A stretch of DNA of 5,919 nucleotides, from the NCBI GenBank assembly GCA_002306005.1, contig DBRO01000074.1, positions 17,200 to 23,118 of the forward strand, written 5' to 3'. The position numbers were made by a program, and so were the translations under genes. Of the stretch, positions 5,896-5,919 are shown in pieces (the stretch's first letter is position 1; every line of letters starts with the position of its first letter). The notes below the pieces were generated by a model. It searched no databases and was not told where the DNA came from. It saw only the letters and a list, made by a program, of their open reading frames with translations. The DNA comes from Ruminococcus sp. UBA1366. Lineage in GTDB: Bacteria; Bacillota; Clostridia; Oscillospirales; Ruminococcaceae.

Positions 5896-5919
5896 CGCTG
5901 TCACTTTTTTGTGACAGCG
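5896..5919 (+). terminator. Probable intrinsic terminator hairpin of the dynamin operon
   Basis: CGCTGTCAC (5896-5904) pairs perfectly with GTGACAGCG (5911-5919) around a TTTTTT loop, starting 6 bases after the TAA. G5895 could extend the stem if the next base outside the window is C. The T-run expected after the stem lies outside the window, so termination is likely by position but not proven. Confidence 0.65.

Overview
The window looks like chromosomal DNA from a Firmicutes bacterium, probably a Clostridia-class organism of moderate GC. Three things point there: a TrpR-like YerC/YecD-family gene, strong AAAGGAG-type ribosome binding sites, and textbook sigma-A promoters with TGn-extended -10 boxes. 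No species can be named from the sequence. There are no RNA genes, insertion sequences, CRISPR arrays or attachment sites that I can see.

Layout. On the minus strand at the left edge is a two-gene unit read towards base 1. It consists of a YerC/YecD-type helix-turn-helix protein (314-631) and a class I SAM-dependent methyltransferase (from 317, cut by the window edge) whose TTG start overlaps the yerC stop. A 334-base divergent intergenic region (632-965) follows, with one good promoter facing each way and a 7-bp inverted repeat between them. To the right, on the plus strand, is a three-gene operon: a 676-aa dynamin-like GTPase with a glycine-rich hydrophobic segment (966-2996), a 335-aa M48-metallopeptidase-like protein with a ruined HExxH site (3033-4040), and a second, soluble-looking dynamin-like GTPase (about 4111-5889). 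A perfect 9-bp hairpin right after the last stop (5896-5919) probably ends the transcript.

How the genes may work together. Paired bacterial dynamins are known to co-assemble on membranes (for example the Campylobacter DLP1/DLP2 pair), so the two GTPases here are likely partners: one carries the predicted membrane-insertion segment, the other has the more canonical GTPase motifs. The unusual part is the M48-fold protein between them. Its zinc-binding histidines are replaced (C-E-C-G-K instead of H-E-x-x-H), so it is more likely a scaffold, adaptor or regulator than a protease. A dynamin / pseudo-M48 / dynamin cassette is the best candidate here for an undescribed system. Its role (membrane repair, remodelling, stress or phage protection) cannot be decided from sequence alone.
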